NCBI RefSeq assembly: GCF_000445445.1
Contig: NZ_ASXP01000007.1
Coordinates: 1 to 64,000, forward strand
DNA length: 64,000 bases
Reading direction: 5' to 3'
Source: Sporomusa ovata DSM 2662
Lineage (GTDB): Bacteria > Bacillota > Negativicutes > Sporomusales > Sporomusaceae
The notes under the pieces: generated by a model
Told to the model about the DNA's origin: nothing
The model's database searches: none
The model's input: the letters and a program-made list of their open reading frames with translations, nothing else
Translations under genes and position numbers: made by a program
In this document: piece after piece, positions 1 through 9,122 of the stretch
Layout: every line of letters begins with the position of its first letter
How positions within the stretch are numbered: the first letter of the stretch is position 1

Positions 1-828
1 GTAGGTGATGGCTTTTTTGGCAATCGTCAGCGTGCCGTTTGTGTTGCCGCTGGCAGACAATTCATAGTTGCCGGCTGCCGTTCCGCTCAGGCCGCTTACC
101 GATTCGGTGTAGCTTCCGGCTGCCGTGTTATACGCCAGGGTTACCGCATTATTGCTGCGGTCGCTTAGTGCCACTGTGCCGGTTACCACGCCAGCGTCGC
201 CGCTGACCAGGCCGGTCAGTGTCACTGCGCCCGCGGTGGCCTGCGTCCCGTAGGTGCTGGTGGTGTCAGCCACGCTGTAGGTGATGGCTTTTTTCGCAAT
301 TGTCAACGTACCGGTCGTATTGCCGCTGGCGGCCAATTCGTAGTTGCCGGTCGCTGTGCCGCTCAGGCTGTTTACTGACTCGGTGTAGCTGCCGGCCGCT
401 GTGTTATAGGCCAGGGTCACCGCATTGTTGGCACTGTCGGTTATCTGCACCGTGCCGCTTACGGCGTTTTCGTCGCCCTGCACCAGGCCGGTTAGCGTCA
501 CTGCGCCGGCCGTAGCCAGGGTGCCGTAGGTGCTGGTCGTGTCAGCCACGCTGTAGGTGATGGCTTTTTTCGCTATGGTCAGCGTACCGGTCGTATTGCC
601 GCTTCCCGCCAGCACATAGTTGCCGGATGCTGCGCCACTCAGGCTGTTTACTGACTCGGTGTAGCTGCCGGCCGCTGTGTTATAGGCCAGGGGCACCGCA
701 TTGTTGGCACTGTCAGTTATCTGCACCGTGCCGCTTACGGCATTTTCGTCGCCCTGCACCAGGCCGGTCAGCGTCACTGCGCCGGCCGTAGCCAGGGTAC
801 CGTAGGTGCTGTTCGTGTCAGCCACGCT
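1..828 (-). repeat. Three tandem 276-bp MBG-type repeats inside tpsA
   Basis: Units begin at 1, 277 and 553, with a partial fourth boundary at 829; the period is exactly 276 bp (92 codons). Each encodes a segment opening with K-A-I-T-Y-S-V-A-D-T and containing TYGT, AVTLTGLV, NAVTLAYNTAAGSYTES and GTLTIA. The copies are highly similar at DNA level and continue off the left edge. They look like MBG-family extracellular stalk repeats, prone to copy-number change by recombination. Confidence 0.85.
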
Positions 829-3800
829 GTAAGTGATGACTTTCGGGGTAATGGTCAGCGCAGCGGGAGCGTAGCTGATGTCATAGCCCTGCTGGTTCGA
901 ATAGAGGCCGTTAAAGGTCAGGGTGCCGCCGGCGGTGCTGTAGTCGCCGGCGTCTTTGCCGTCAGTTGTATAGCTGAGACCGGTTGAGCCGGTCGACAGG
1001 GCGACGCCAGGGTCGGACAGCGTGTAGGTAAGATTGCTGCCGCTGGCGGCAGTGCCGTCATAGTTCTTGCCGGCCGTGGTGGCATTCACGGTAACCGCTG
1101 TCAGGAAGCTCCTGAGCAGCGGCGTGGTATAGCCGCTGTAAATGCGCCAGACGGCGCTGCTGCCGCCGGTGGCGGCGATGTCCCAGCCGCTGAAGGTGGC
1201 CAGGTCGGTAAGCTCCGCCAGCGTTTTGCCGGTGCCGTAGCTGCTGTAGCCGCTGCCGGAGTTGATGGTATTTCCGTTGGCATCGGTGGTGGCATAATAG
1301 GAAGCGGTGATACCGCCAGAGTTATGCCCCACCAGCCCGCCGATGTAGTTACTGCCGTCACCGCCGGTCACTGCGCCCGTACTGTAGCTGGTCGTAACGA
1401 TGCCACCGTTGTTAAACCCCAACAACCCACCGATGTTGTAACTGCCGTCACCGCCGGTCACTGCGCCCGTACTGTAACTATTTTTGATACTGCCAGCGTT
1501 AAGCCGCCCCACCAGCCCGCCGATATCGCTACTGCCGCTGCCGCCGGTCACTGCGCCCGTACTGTAGCTGGTCGTGATACTCCCGTCGTTAGACCCCACC
1601 AGCCCGCCGATGTAGAAACTGCCGTCACCGCCGATCACTGTGCCCGTGCTGTAACTACTTTCGATGGTAGCGTTGGAAGTCCCCACCAACCCGCCGATCT
1701 TGTAACTATTGTCACCGCCGGCCACTGCGCCCGTGCTGTAGCTGTTCGTGATACTGCCGGAGTAATGAACCCCCACCAGCCCGCCGACATAGTTGCTACC
1801 GGTCACTGTACCGGTGCTGTAGCAGTCCGTGATACTGCCGGAGTTAAGTCCCACCAGCCCGCCGACAGAGTTGCTACCGGTCACCGTAGCGGTGCTGTAG
1901 CAGTCCGTGATACTGCCGGAGTTAACCCCCACCAGCCCGCCGGTATAGTAACCGCCGGTAACGCTGCCACCAATCAGCCCCACATTGTTAATGGTGCCGC
2001 CGGAATCACCGAACAAACCTACGTAGTTCGCAGACGGCTGATTGATGATCAAGCCGCTGATGGTATGGCCGGCACCGTCAAAGCTGCCGGTGAAACTACC
2101 GCTACTGGTAGTGCCGATAGGCACGAAGCCGGCGTACGTGCTGCCGTCGTAGTTCCAGTACTGGGTGCCGCTGGCGTCGATGTCATTGGCCAGAGTATAG
2201 TAGCTGCCCAGCATACCTGCCGAGTCGATGCCCTGCAGGCCGTAGACGTCGGCGATTTGGTATGGGCTGGCGCTGGTGCCATCGCCACTCGTGGCCCGGA
2301 TAAAGGTGCCGCCGCTGATACGGAAGTCTATGGCATAGAAACTCGATAAGCTGCTGCTGACTTCCCGCCAGGTGCCGCCCGCGAGGGTGAAGGTGCCGAC
2401 GTTAATGCTGCAGCCCGGCACGATGATGCCGGTGGTCACGCCGTCGCCGGCGCTCGAGGTGTTGGCCGCCAGGGTCAGGCCGCCGTTGGCCGCGGTGATG
2501 GCGTTGTTGAGATAGATGTTGTTAGCAGCCGACAACGTCAAGGTGTTGGCGCTGGTCCAGTCGAGCAGCGCGGCGACGGTGATATTTCCTTCCTGGCTGC
2601 CGCCGCTGCCGGTGGAAACAGTGACATTGGTCGTCTCCAATGCGTTTTGCAGGGTGGCGAAATTGACTACACTGTCATCGCCCGACGCGGTAAACCCGGA
2701 CGTGCTGTCAACGTTTCTGTTCGCGGTATAGGCAATGGTCAGATTGTAAGGGTCCAACAGCCAGTTTCCCGTTTGGCCGCTGGCCGCCAGGGTGCTGACT
2801 TGGGCGGTGTCGCCAATCGCCAGCGTTTGCTTGCCGCTGGTTTCGACGCTGCCGCCGTTGCCGGAGACGCTGCCGCCCCGGGCGGTGATGGTGCCGGCGA
2901 ATTTCGTCGTATCATTGGCCCATACTACAACAGTGCCGCCGTTGCCGCTCGTTATGGCGTCGGCGGTGATGGCGGCGCCGCTTTCCACCGTAGTGTTGGT
3001 AGCGGCGTATTCGCTGTCGCCGCCCTGCCAGGCGCCGCCGATGAGGGCGGTGCCGCCGCCGGCGTCACCGGCGACGTCAATAGCAGAGCCGGTTTTCACG
3101 GTGACGGTGTCGCCTAAGAGCTTAACGGTGCCGCCGGTCTGGCCGGCCGCCCGGCCGGAGGCGTCGAGAGTGCCGCTGTTGGTGACGGCATTGCCTTCCA
3201 GGCGGATGACGCCGTTGACGTTGTTCACGCTTTGCGCCCGGATGACGCCGCTGTTGTTGACAACGGTATTTAAGAGCTTGTCCTTGGTGCCGGCGCTCAT
3301 GACCGCCAGACCGCCGGTAACAGTGATGGTGCCAGTGTTGGTGGCGCTGCCGTTCAGCGCACCGGTGTCGACGGCGACGTTAAGGAGATTGTCACCGCTA
3401 AAGTCGAGACTGACTTTGTTGCCTGCCGCCAGGCCCGTCACTTTGGCGGCGATGACGCCCTCGTTGGCTACCTGGGGGCCGATGAGTACCGCTTCGTTGG
3501 TCGCGGTAATGGTGCCCTGATTGGCCACGCTGCCGGCGCTGCCGCCCTTTTGAAAGGTATAGTTGCCGCTTAAGAAATCGCTGTCACTGATATTGAGGGT
3601 CGAGGCCACCAGGCCGCCGACATTGACTGACGAGCCGGGGGCGAACAGGACGCCGTTGGGGTTGATAAGGTAGACCTTGCCATTGGCGTTCAGGCTGCCG
3701 TAGATGCTGGACGCATCGCTGCCCACCACCCGGTTTAAGGCTACTGAGGTCGAACCGGGCTGAACGAAGTTCACGGTCTCGCCTTTGCCGATGGAGAAGC

Positions 3801-4011
3801 TCTGCCAGTTGATGATTGTTTTATCAGTCGTTTGATTGACGGTCATAGTCGCGCCGCTATTTGATATGGTCGCGCTGCCGCTTACTACCGTACCGTTCGC
3901 GGGATTGGCCAGGGCCGGGCTGTAGGCCGATAAGAACAGCAGGCCCGCCGCCACTGGCGGCAGTATGGCTTTGGTCAGGCGCTGCCAGCGTCGTTTCCAT
4001 TTTCGTTGCAT
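1..4011 (-). CDS. TpsA-type filamentous haemagglutinin-like exoprotein, partial
   Basis: Secreted partner of a two-partner secretion system; it should cross the outer membrane through the TpsB protein encoded just upstream. The frame is open from the ATG at 4011 to the window edge (1337 codons seen), so the C-terminus is missing. The start has a good Shine-Dalgarno (AGGGAGGAATCAAC) and lies 12 bp after the tpsB stop, so the two genes form one operon. A basic N-terminus and hydrophobic segment form a signal peptide (cleavage near ALA-NPA). A haemagglutination-activity (TPS) domain follows at about residues 40-155, with the NPNGVLFAPGSSVNVGGLVAS signature. Then come a beta-helical stretch, about nine GLUG repeats (GGLVG...GSIT..YSTG), and 92-residue MBG-type repeats. 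Likely an adhesin; its ligand cannot be told from sequence. Confidence 0.9.
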   Translation of the reverse strand, partial: MQRKWKRRWQRLTKAILPPVAAGLLFLSAYSPALANPANGTVVSGSATISNSGATMTVNQTTDKTIINWQSFSIGKGETVNFVQPGSTSVALNRVVGSDASSIYGSLNANGKVYLINPNGVLFAPGSSVNVGGLVASTLNISDSDFLSGNYTFQKGGSAGSVANQGTITATNEAVLIGPQVANEGVIAAKVTGLAAGNKVSLDFSGDNLLNVAVDTGALNGSATNTGTITVTGGLAVMSAGTKDKLLNTVVNNSGVIRAQSVNNVNGVIRLEGNAVTNSGTLDASGRAAGQTGGTVKLLGDTVTVKTGSAIDVAGDAGGGTALIGGAWQGGDSEYAATNTTVESGAAITADAITSGNGGTVVVWANDTTKFAGTITARGGSVSGNGGSVETSGKQTLAIGDTAQVSTLAASGQTGNWLLDPYNLTIAYTANRNVDSTSGFTASGDDSVVNFATLQNALETTNVTVSTGSGGSQEGNITVAALLDWTSANTLTLSAANNIYLNNAITAANGGLTLAANTSSAGDGVTTGIIVPGCSINVGTFTLAGGTWREVSSSLSSFYAIDFRISGGTFIRATSGDGTSASPYQIADVYGLQGIDSAGMLGSYYTLANDIDASGTQYWNYDGSTYAGFVPIGTTSSGSFTGSFDGAGHTISGLIINQPSANYVGLFGDSGGTINNVGLIGGSVTGGYYTGGLVGVNSGSITDCYSTATVTGSNSVGGLVGLNSGSITDCYSTGTVTGSNYVGGLVGVHYSGSITNSYSTGAVAGGDNSYKIGGLVGTSNATIESSYSTGTVIGGDGSFYIGGLVGSNDGSITTSYSTGAVTGGSGSSDIGGLVGRLNAGSIKNSYSTGAVTGGDGSYNIGGLLGFNNGGIVTTSYSTGAVTGGDGSNYIGGLVGHNSGGITASYYATTDANGNTINSGSGYSSYGTGKTLAELTDLATFSGWDIAATGGSSAVWRIYSGYTTPLLRSFLTAVTVNATTAGKNYDGTAASGSNLTYTLSDPGVALSTGSTGLSYTTDGKDAGDYSTAGGTLTFNGLYSNQQGYDISYAPAALTITPKVITYSVADTNSTYGTLATAGAVTLTGLVQGDENAVSGTVQITDSANNAVPLAYNTAAGSYTESVNSLSGAASGNYVLAGSGNTTGTLTIAKKAITYSVADTTSTYGTLATAGAVTLTGLVQGDENAVSGTVQITDSANNAVTLAYNTAAGSYTESVNSLSGTATGNYELAASGNTTGTLTIAKKAITYSVADTTSTYGTQATAGAVTLTGLVSGDAGVVTGTVALSDRSNNAVTLAYNTAAGSYTESVSGLSGTAAGNYELSASGNTNGTLTIAKKAITY
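1285..2030 (-). repeat. GLUG-motif repeat block inside tpsA
   Basis: About nine degenerate copies of a 25-30 residue motif, IGGLVG-x-N-x-GSIT-x-SYSTGAVTGG, are read on the minus strand. GLUG motifs occur in large secreted or surface proteins of bacteria. The copies near 1320-1760 are more alike than those near 1780-2030, which suggests recent expansion at one end. Confidence 0.85.
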
Positions 4012-4023
4012 GTTGATTCCTCC

Positions 4024-5736
4024 CTAGAAATATTTCACGCCCTGCAGCCAGAAACGACCGCTTTTATCGCTATCGGCTGTGGCCTCTCCGCTGCCGATTT
4101 TCCAGGCATAGTCCATACGGATGGCAAAATCCCGGTTCCTTGTCCATAAGAGTCCCAGACCTGCCGCCGTCAAGCTGCGCCGGTTGTCGCCCGTGCTGTA
4201 GGGATGCTTGTTCACCATGACGTTGCCGTAATCGCAGAAGGTGTTCAGGTAAAGGTTGCTTAGGCCGCCGGACAGGCCCGGCAGCCGCCATCTGAACTCT
4301 CCTGTCAGCTTGTACCCTTGGTCGCCGGAGGCTTCTCCCTGGGGATAGGACCGTACGCCGTCCGCACCGCCAAGGTACAGTTTTTCCGAGGAGTCAAGGT
4401 TCTTGTCGGCCAGTTGGCCGGTGAAGCTGAAGTTGAAATTGAGGTTTTGGGCCACATATTGCTGGCGCTGATAAGTAAGTACGGTTTTATTAAAGTCGCC
4501 GCTGGTCTGAGCGGTGGAAGCATCGTTTGCCTGCGCCGAAGCATTGTTAATGTCGAGGCTGCCCCGGTAGTGGGTGAGGCTGAAGGCGCTATTGCCGCCG
4601 CCCATCCAGGTATCGGCGAAGCTGCCGGACAAGTCCAGATTCCAGAGCTTGCTGCTGCGCGGTGAGTAGCTGCCATAGTCGGCTATATCATCTTTAAGGT
4701 GCTTGACGTCATAACCGATGGTGCCGTAGAGGCTGAAGGACCGGCTGCGGATAAAGGGGTAGCTTAGGGCGTAGCTGGTAACGGCTGCCCGACCGGTGGC
4801 CCCGAGGTCGGCGTATTCTTCTCCCAACGTATAGCCGACGTGGGAGTATTTCACTTCGGCTTTGGCACCATCATGCCCCAGTGGTGCACTGTAGCCGAAG
4901 TTGTAGTTGTTGATGCCGTCGCTGGTCGTGAGGCCGCCGATAGTTAGTGCGTCGCCGTAATGATCGCTGAAGTTGTTAACGGTGATTTGGGTACCAAAAC
5001 GGGTCCGGCCAGTGTAGCGATTGCCCCAGTTGTCGGCATAAACTGCGCCGCTGGTTTTGTCTGTGTCGCCAGTTTCGAGGATGAGATCGGCGGTGCCGGC
5101 TTCTTGGCCTGGCGATAGAGTAGCCTTAACAGTAACGCCGGATACATCATTGATTAGAAGCAGGGCCCGCTCCAGCGGTGCCCGGGTGATAAGCATGTCT
5201 GGTTTTGCGCAAAACAGCATGGCTTTGAGGCGTTCCGCACTGATATGGCCGTCACCGCTAATTTTCACCTGACCGTATTTGCCGGGAACGACGGCGATTT
5301 CAACTATGCCGTCTTTTACATCCTGAGCCGGTATGTAGGCGAAGGCGACTATGTAGCCTTGCTGGCGAAGATACTTAGTTATGTGGGCGGCGAGTTTATT
5401 GAGGTCATTTAAGGTTATTTCCTTGCCGGCTTTATTCTTGATGAGGTTTAAGATTTCGCCTCCCGGCAGCGGGGACTCGCCGCTAATGCGAAAACTCTTG
5501 ACCGGAATTTTCTGCTGCCCGTCAGCACTGACTACTGGCTCGCGCTCTTCGACGGTGATGCTAGGCGCCTTTTGTACCGGCGCTTGAACCGTTGGCGGCT
5601 TGACGCCTTCTAAGGCAGTGCCACTGTAGGGCGTATTGGACGGTGCAGCCAAAGCGGGAAAGGTGGTCAAAAGACCCGCTGCTGCTGTTAAGAGGGAAAT
5701 GAGCTTTTTGTTAGGCCGGTAACTGAGGTTCTTCAT
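4024..5736 (-). CDS. TpsB/ShlB-FhaC family outer-membrane transporter
   Basis: Outer-membrane beta-barrel that exports the TpsA protein encoded immediately downstream. I chose the ATG at 5736 (570 aa) because a strong Shine-Dalgarno (GGAAAGGATG) precedes it and it yields a clean signal peptide, MKNLSYRPNKKLISLLTAAA ending in ALA-AP; the longer frame to 5787 lacks these. After a proline-rich linker comes a POTRA region (about residues 55-140, IPVKSFRISG...PLPGGEILNLI). A ShlB-type barrel follows, with many alternating aromatic strands and a C-terminal FWLQGVKYF that ends in phenylalanine, as usual for barrel insertion. Length matches the family. Such transporters are expected only in a cell with an outer membrane, which supports a Negativicutes host. 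Confidence 0.93.
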   Translation of the reverse strand: MKNLSYRPNKKLISLLTAAAGLLTTFPALAAPSNTPYSGTALEGVKPPTVQAPVQKAPSITVEEREPVVSADGQQKIPVKSFRISGESPLPGGEILNLIKNKAGKEITLNDLNKLAAHITKYLRQQGYIVAFAYIPAQDVKDGIVEIAVVPGKYGQVKISGDGHISAERLKAMLFCAKPDMLITRAPLERALLLINDVSGVTVKATLSPGQEAGTADLILETGDTDKTSGAVYADNWGNRYTGRTRFGTQITVNNFSDHYGDALTIGGLTTSDGINNYNFGYSAPLGHDGAKAEVKYSHVGYTLGEEYADLGATGRAAVTSYALSYPFIRSRSFSLYGTIGYDVKHLKDDIADYGSYSPRSSKLWNLDLSGSFADTWMGGGNSAFSLTHYRGSLDINNASAQANDASTAQTSGDFNKTVLTYQRQQYVAQNLNFNFSFTGQLADKNLDSSEKLYLGGADGVRSYPQGEASGDQGYKLTGEFRWRLPGLSGGLSNLYLNTFCDYGNVMVNKHPYSTGDNRRSLTAAGLGLLWTRNRDFAIRMDYAWKIGSGEATADSDKSGRFWLQGVKYF

Positions 5737-5854
5737 GATTTCATCCTTTCCATCTGGTTTTCCGATGCGTATTACATCATTAAGCAAAGCGTTTTCCGCT
5801 TAAAATGCAGATTTGTATATCGACCATATGAAAATTATAGCAACAATACGGACC

Positions 5855-5884
5855 GGAAAAGTTAAACAAAGTTTAAACTTTTTT
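5855..5884. promoter_or_regulatory. Operator-like 30-bp element, copy 1 (upstream of tpsB)
   Basis: The element contains GTTAAACAAAGTTTAAAC flanked by an A run and a T run. It is identical over 30 bp to the element at 8195-8224 between the divergent kinase and regulator genes. The two half-sites GTTAAAC and GTTTAAAC repeat with a 10-bp period, the usual layout for an OmpR/PhoB-family regulator. It lies about 120 bp upstream of the tpsB ATG, so the adjacent response regulator probably controls tpsBA. Control is inferred. Confidence 0.65.
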
Positions 5885-5928
5885 CAGCCGGTCGGTGAGC
5901 GGGGTCGCCGTTCGTCTGCCGGGCGCAG

Positions 5929-5958
5929 AAAAAAAGGGCTTGGCTGCGTGCCAAGTCC
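5929..5958 (-). terminator. Rho-independent terminator downstream of the sensor kinase
   Basis: Read on the minus strand, a stem pairing GGACTTGGC with GCCAAGCCC (one G-U wobble) around a 5-nt loop is followed by seven T residues. It sits after the kinase stop at 6028 and before the tpsB promoter region. Confidence 0.75.
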
Positions 5959-5981
5959 GACAAAATAGGGGTGCAGGCAGC

Positions 5982-6028
5982 AACCAGAAAGGGAAGACCT
6001 CTTTGTACGAGGTCTTCCCTTTCTGGTT
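5982..6028. repeat. Perfect 20-bp inverted repeat at the 3' end of the kinase gene
   Basis: Arms at 5982-6001 and 6009-6028 are perfectly complementary over 20 bp with a 7-nt loop (TTTGTAC). The inner arm touches the kinase stop codon. No T run follows directly, so it is better seen as an RNA-stabilising or tandem-terminator hairpin working with the terminator at 5929-5958. Confidence 0.8.
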
Positions 6029-8058
6029 CACTCTATAGCCGGCAAAACAAAGTGGATGGTGCAGCCGCGGCTTACGGTGGTGTCCACCCAGATCCGGCCG
6101 CCATGGGCGAGGATAATTTCTTTGGCAATGGCCAGACCGAGGCCGCTGTGTTCAGAGGGGTTGTCCCTGGCGGCTTCATTACCGCGGCAAAACCGTTCAA
6201 AGATACGCAAAGCCTGCTCCGGCTCGATGCCGATGCCGTCATCGGCCACCGTGAAGCGGATAAACTTACCACTGCCGATGACAGCCAAGTCGTCAGGCGG
6301 CTTATCAGTCAGCCGGCAGCCGATGGCAATGCGGCCGCCCGGCGAGATGTAGCGCAGGGAATTGCTGATAAGGTTAGCGAATACCTGGTCGAGCCGGTCT
6401 TCATCGGCCATTAGCCTGACAACAGGCGGAATGCGGCTGTTGTTTTCAAAGATAGTGCCGGCATTTTGGACATCGTAGAGATATTTTTGATAAATATTTT
6501 CGACCAGAGACGCCGCTGTAACCGGCGCCATACGGAAGCGTTCCTGCTGGGATTCAATTTTGGCCAGTTCGAACAGGTCTTGAATAAGGCGGTTGAAGCC
6601 GAGCATCTTGTCATGAATCCGCTTAATGTACGCCCGCTGTTGTTCCGGCGATTCAACGACATCCTCCATAAGGAGCTCGGCGTGGCCCAGCACTGAGCTG
6701 ACCGGTGTTCTGAGGTCGTGGGAAATGTTGGCCAACAGACGGCGGCGCGATTCTTCCATAACTTTTAGCTGCCGGGTCCTGATATCAACCAGTTTTTCCA
6801 AGCCAGCAGAATATTCCTTTACCTTGTCCTGCAGCCGAAAAAAGCGGTTGGCCATAACCATGGTACTGATTAATACCAGAGCCATCACGCCCCACATGAC
6901 GAGGTTTCCTGGAATGTAGCTTTCGTATTCTACCGTTTCCGCCGTCCCGCTGGCAAAAGCAACGCCAAACATAAACACTAATAGTTTTTTGTCCCAGGAG
7001 ACGATTGTAAACTGATAAAGCGAATATAGACCGGCGATAGTGCAAAGGGGCATACCCAGGTACTGACTAACAAACGTCATAAAATAATACCAAAAGGTTC
7101 CATTATCATAGAGCAGCAGTAAACCGTCTATTACAACGGCATACAGCAGCATACCTCTGGTGTAATAACCGAATACGGTATCAACAACAGCTTTGTCTTC
7201 TTTTTGCTGCCCCTCTAAATACACATAAGCAAACCGGGCGAAAGCCGGCGCAATGGTAATTAAGGATATATAATACAGACGCGTGTCGTATATCGTTTCC
7301 ATGCCAAGATAATATCGCCACTGGGATCCATAAAAGATGTAGACACCCAGGCTAATAACACCAAGACTAAAAAAAAGGAGTTCTTTTTGCTGTCGACGTA
7401 TCGCGAAAAAAAATAATACAGCCGTGCCCAGCAGCAGGAATACACTGCTAAACACGAGTTTAACACTTTGGTCGTGGATCAGTTGATTGATAAGCTGGCT
7501 GTATTCGTCGATGATAACCGGTTCGTTGTAAAGTCCGCCAAAATCGGAATAATAACGGTTAACCCGAATAGCCACCAAATTATAGCCGTCCGCCGCTAAA
7601 ACGGCAGCCGGGATCGGATAAATGCGGATTTTCTCATTATCCAGTTCGTCCGTTCGCCCTGAACCACTGCTGCCAATCTGGTAACCATTAACATAGACTT
7701 CATCGGCGGAGGCAATTCTCCCCAGCCGAATTCCCAAGTCATACAACGGCTTGCCGGGCGGCAGTTGCACCCATTGCCGGTACCAAAGATACCCGGACTG
7801 GTCGGGAAACCATTCCTGCGTATTGGCTGGCACCCGGATGGTCTGCCAGTCGTCATCGTTATACAGCGGACTGCTAAACTCCGGGCTATCGGCCTGCTTG
7901 ATTTTCCAGGAGCTGTCCAGGACGACAGGCGGATAACCGCCCGCCTCCGTCGCCGGTTGGCAGTACCCGGTGGCCAGCCAAACAATATTCCCCAGGAAAA
8001 AAAGCATCGCCAGCAGGCTGGCTATTATCTGCCGCTGTTTATATTCTTTGCTTATCAT
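6028..8058 (-). CDS. Sensor histidine kinase with extracytoplasmic jelly-roll domain and 7TM-like region
   Basis: Membrane sensor that autophosphorylates and passes phosphate to a regulator, probably the divergent OmpR-type one at 8363. After an N-terminal membrane anchor comes a carbohydrate-binding-like jelly-roll domain (about residues 45-180: WYRQWVQLP, DEVYVNGYQIGSSG, VAIRVN), as in 7TMR-DISM sensors and GH2 sugar-binding modules. About seven hydrophobic helices follow (about 205-405), then a short coiled coil. The HisKA box is LLANISHDLRTPVSS, and HATPase motifs are NLISNSLRY, DDGIGI and SGLGLAIAKEI. The start could be GTG at 8067 or 8064, or ATG at 8058; I favour ATG, though no strong ribosome site decides it. 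The ligand is unknown; a sugar or cell-envelope signal is possible. Confidence 0.9.
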   Translation of the reverse strand: MISKEYKQRQIIASLLAMLFFLGNIVWLATGYCQPATEAGGYPPVVLDSSWKIKQADSPEFSSPLYNDDDWQTIRVPANTQEWFPDQSGYLWYRQWVQLPPGKPLYDLGIRLGRIASADEVYVNGYQIGSSGSGRTDELDNEKIRIYPIPAAVLAADGYNLVAIRVNRYYSDFGGLYNEPVIIDEYSQLINQLIHDQSVKLVFSSVFLLLGTAVLFFFAIRRQQKELLFFSLGVISLGVYIFYGSQWRYYLGMETIYDTRLYYISLITIAPAFARFAYVYLEGQQKEDKAVVDTVFGYYTRGMLLYAVVIDGLLLLYDNGTFWYYFMTFVSQYLGMPLCTIAGLYSLYQFTIVSWDKKLLVFMFGVAFASGTAETVEYESYIPGNLVMWGVMALVLISTMVMANRFFRLQDKVKEYSAGLEKLVDIRTRQLKVMEESRRRLLANISHDLRTPVSSVLGHAELLMEDVVESPEQQRAYIKRIHDKMLGFNRLIQDLFELAKIESQQERFRMAPVTAASLVENIYQKYLYDVQNAGTIFENNSRIPPVVRLMADEDRLDQVFANLISNSLRYISPGGRIAIGCRLTDKPPDDLAVIGSGKFIRFTVADDGIGIEPEQALRIFERFCRGNEAARDNPSEHSGLGLAIAKEIILAHGGRIWVDTTVSRGCTIHFVLPAIE

Positions 8059-8194
8059 ATGCACCACGCCTGTTTTTTTATATTACCGTTATTTTCTCTA
8101 TAACCGCTCTATTCTCCTGTTTGGCCAGCCCCCTCGCCAGGAAGGCCAAGCGCTGCGGTTTCGCCCTGAAAGGAGACAGGCACGCCCCGCCGGG

Positions 8195-8224
8195 GGAAAA
8201 GTTAAACAAAGTTTAAACTTTTTT
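8195..8224. promoter_or_regulatory. Operator-like 30-bp element, copy 2 (kinase/regulator intergenic)
   Basis: Identical to the 30-bp element at 5855-5884. It lies midway between the divergent kinase (start 8058) and regulator (start 8363), where it could autoregulate both. Its GTTAAAC-AAA-GTTTAAAC core fits tandem half-sites of an OmpR-family protein. Confidence 0.65.
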
Positions 8225-8362
8225 GCCGATAGTTTTGCCCAAACAGGTGTCAACGCTGTAACTATGCGGGTTTTTACCCATAGCCTCCCCGGCACGGTCG
8301 CGCTGCCGGTCGGCAGGAGTAAAAGTCGCAAGCGCGAACTATAACAGCGAGGTGGCTAAGTG

Positions 8363-9058
8363 ATGGCAGAGCAAAAAATTCTCATTATCGAAGATGATAA
8401 AGATATCAGTGAAATCATAACGGTGTATTTAAGTAAAAACGGCTTTGACTGCCGGCAGGCGTTTGACGGCAACGAGGCGCTCCGTATGGCGCGGGAGGTG
8501 GAGCCATCCCTTTTGATTCTGGATGTGCAGCTGCCGGGACGGGACGGCGTCGATATCTGTCAGGTGCTGCGCCAGGAAACCGATATCCCGATTTTGTTTC
8601 TCAGCTGTCTGGGCGAAGAGCAGGACAAAATCCGCGGCCTGGACGCCGGCGGCGACGACTATATTACCAAGCCGTTCAGCCTGGCCGAACTGTTGGCCCG
8701 CGTGAAAGCAGCGCTACGGCGCAGCGGCCTGCCGGATACGTCCGTAACCCGCAAGCAAGTGTTAGAGTTCCCTGGACTGCGGATTGACCTGGCAGAGTCA
8801 CTGGCCTTTCTCGACGGCAGGGCGCTCGACCTGACGCAGATGGAATTTCAGGTGCTGGTGCGGCTGGCCCGCAATCCCGGCTGGCCGTTTACCAGTGAGC
8901 AGCTATTTTCGCTGGTCTGGGGCGAAAAATGCATTGATACCCGGACGGTGGCCGTGCATATCAACCGCCTGCGCAAAAAACTGGAACAAAGTGAGGGCAA
9001 GCGGGAATATATCCTCACCGTTTGGGGCAAGGGGTATAAATTTAATAATCAGTTGTAA
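8363..9058 (+). CDS. OmpR/PhoB-family response regulator
   Basis: DNA-binding response regulator, the likely partner of the divergent kinase. The receiver domain (about residues 5-118) shows IIEDDKD, the phosphoacceptor aspartate in LLILDVQLPGRDG and the conserved lysine in DYITKPFSLAEL. The winged-helix effector domain (about 135-231) carries LTQMEFQVLVRLARNPG, EQLFSLVWG, RTVAVHINRLRKKLE and VWGKGYKF. I take the ATG at 8363, which has GAGGTGG seven bases upstream; the preceding GTG at 8360 is less well spaced. The paired elements at 5855 and 8195 suggest that it controls tpsBA and its own locus. Confidence 0.92.
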   Translation: MAEQKILIIEDDKDISEIITVYLSKNGFDCRQAFDGNEALRMAREVEPSLLILDVQLPGRDGVDICQVLRQETDIPILFLSCLGEEQDKIRGLDAGGDDYITKPFSLAELLARVKAALRRSGLPDTSVTRKQVLEFPGLRIDLAESLAFLDGRALDLTQMEFQVLVRLARNPGWPFTSEQLFSLVWGEKCIDTRTVAVHINRLRKKLEQSEGKREYILTVWGKGYKFNNQL

Positions 9059-9122
9059 GAGAGCTGCCCGGCAAACCTTAAAAGAAAGCTGCAGCTGCCG
9101 CAAAGTCTACTTTATCCGTTAG

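Noticed and set aside
1..828. CRISPR-like or satellite array
   Set aside because: The 276-bp period is a whole number of codons and encodes protein domains; there are no short repeats with unique spacers anywhere in the window.
1324..2349. Long plus-strand open frame (341 codons) with repeated HQPAD words
   Set aside because: It is the antisense of the GLUG repeats in tpsA: the repeat structure of the real gene keeps the opposite frame open. No ribosome site or known domain.
2792..3520. Plus-strand open frame of 242 codons
   Set aside because: Antisense shadow of the G+C-rich tpsA coding region, with low-complexity composition and no recognisable domain.
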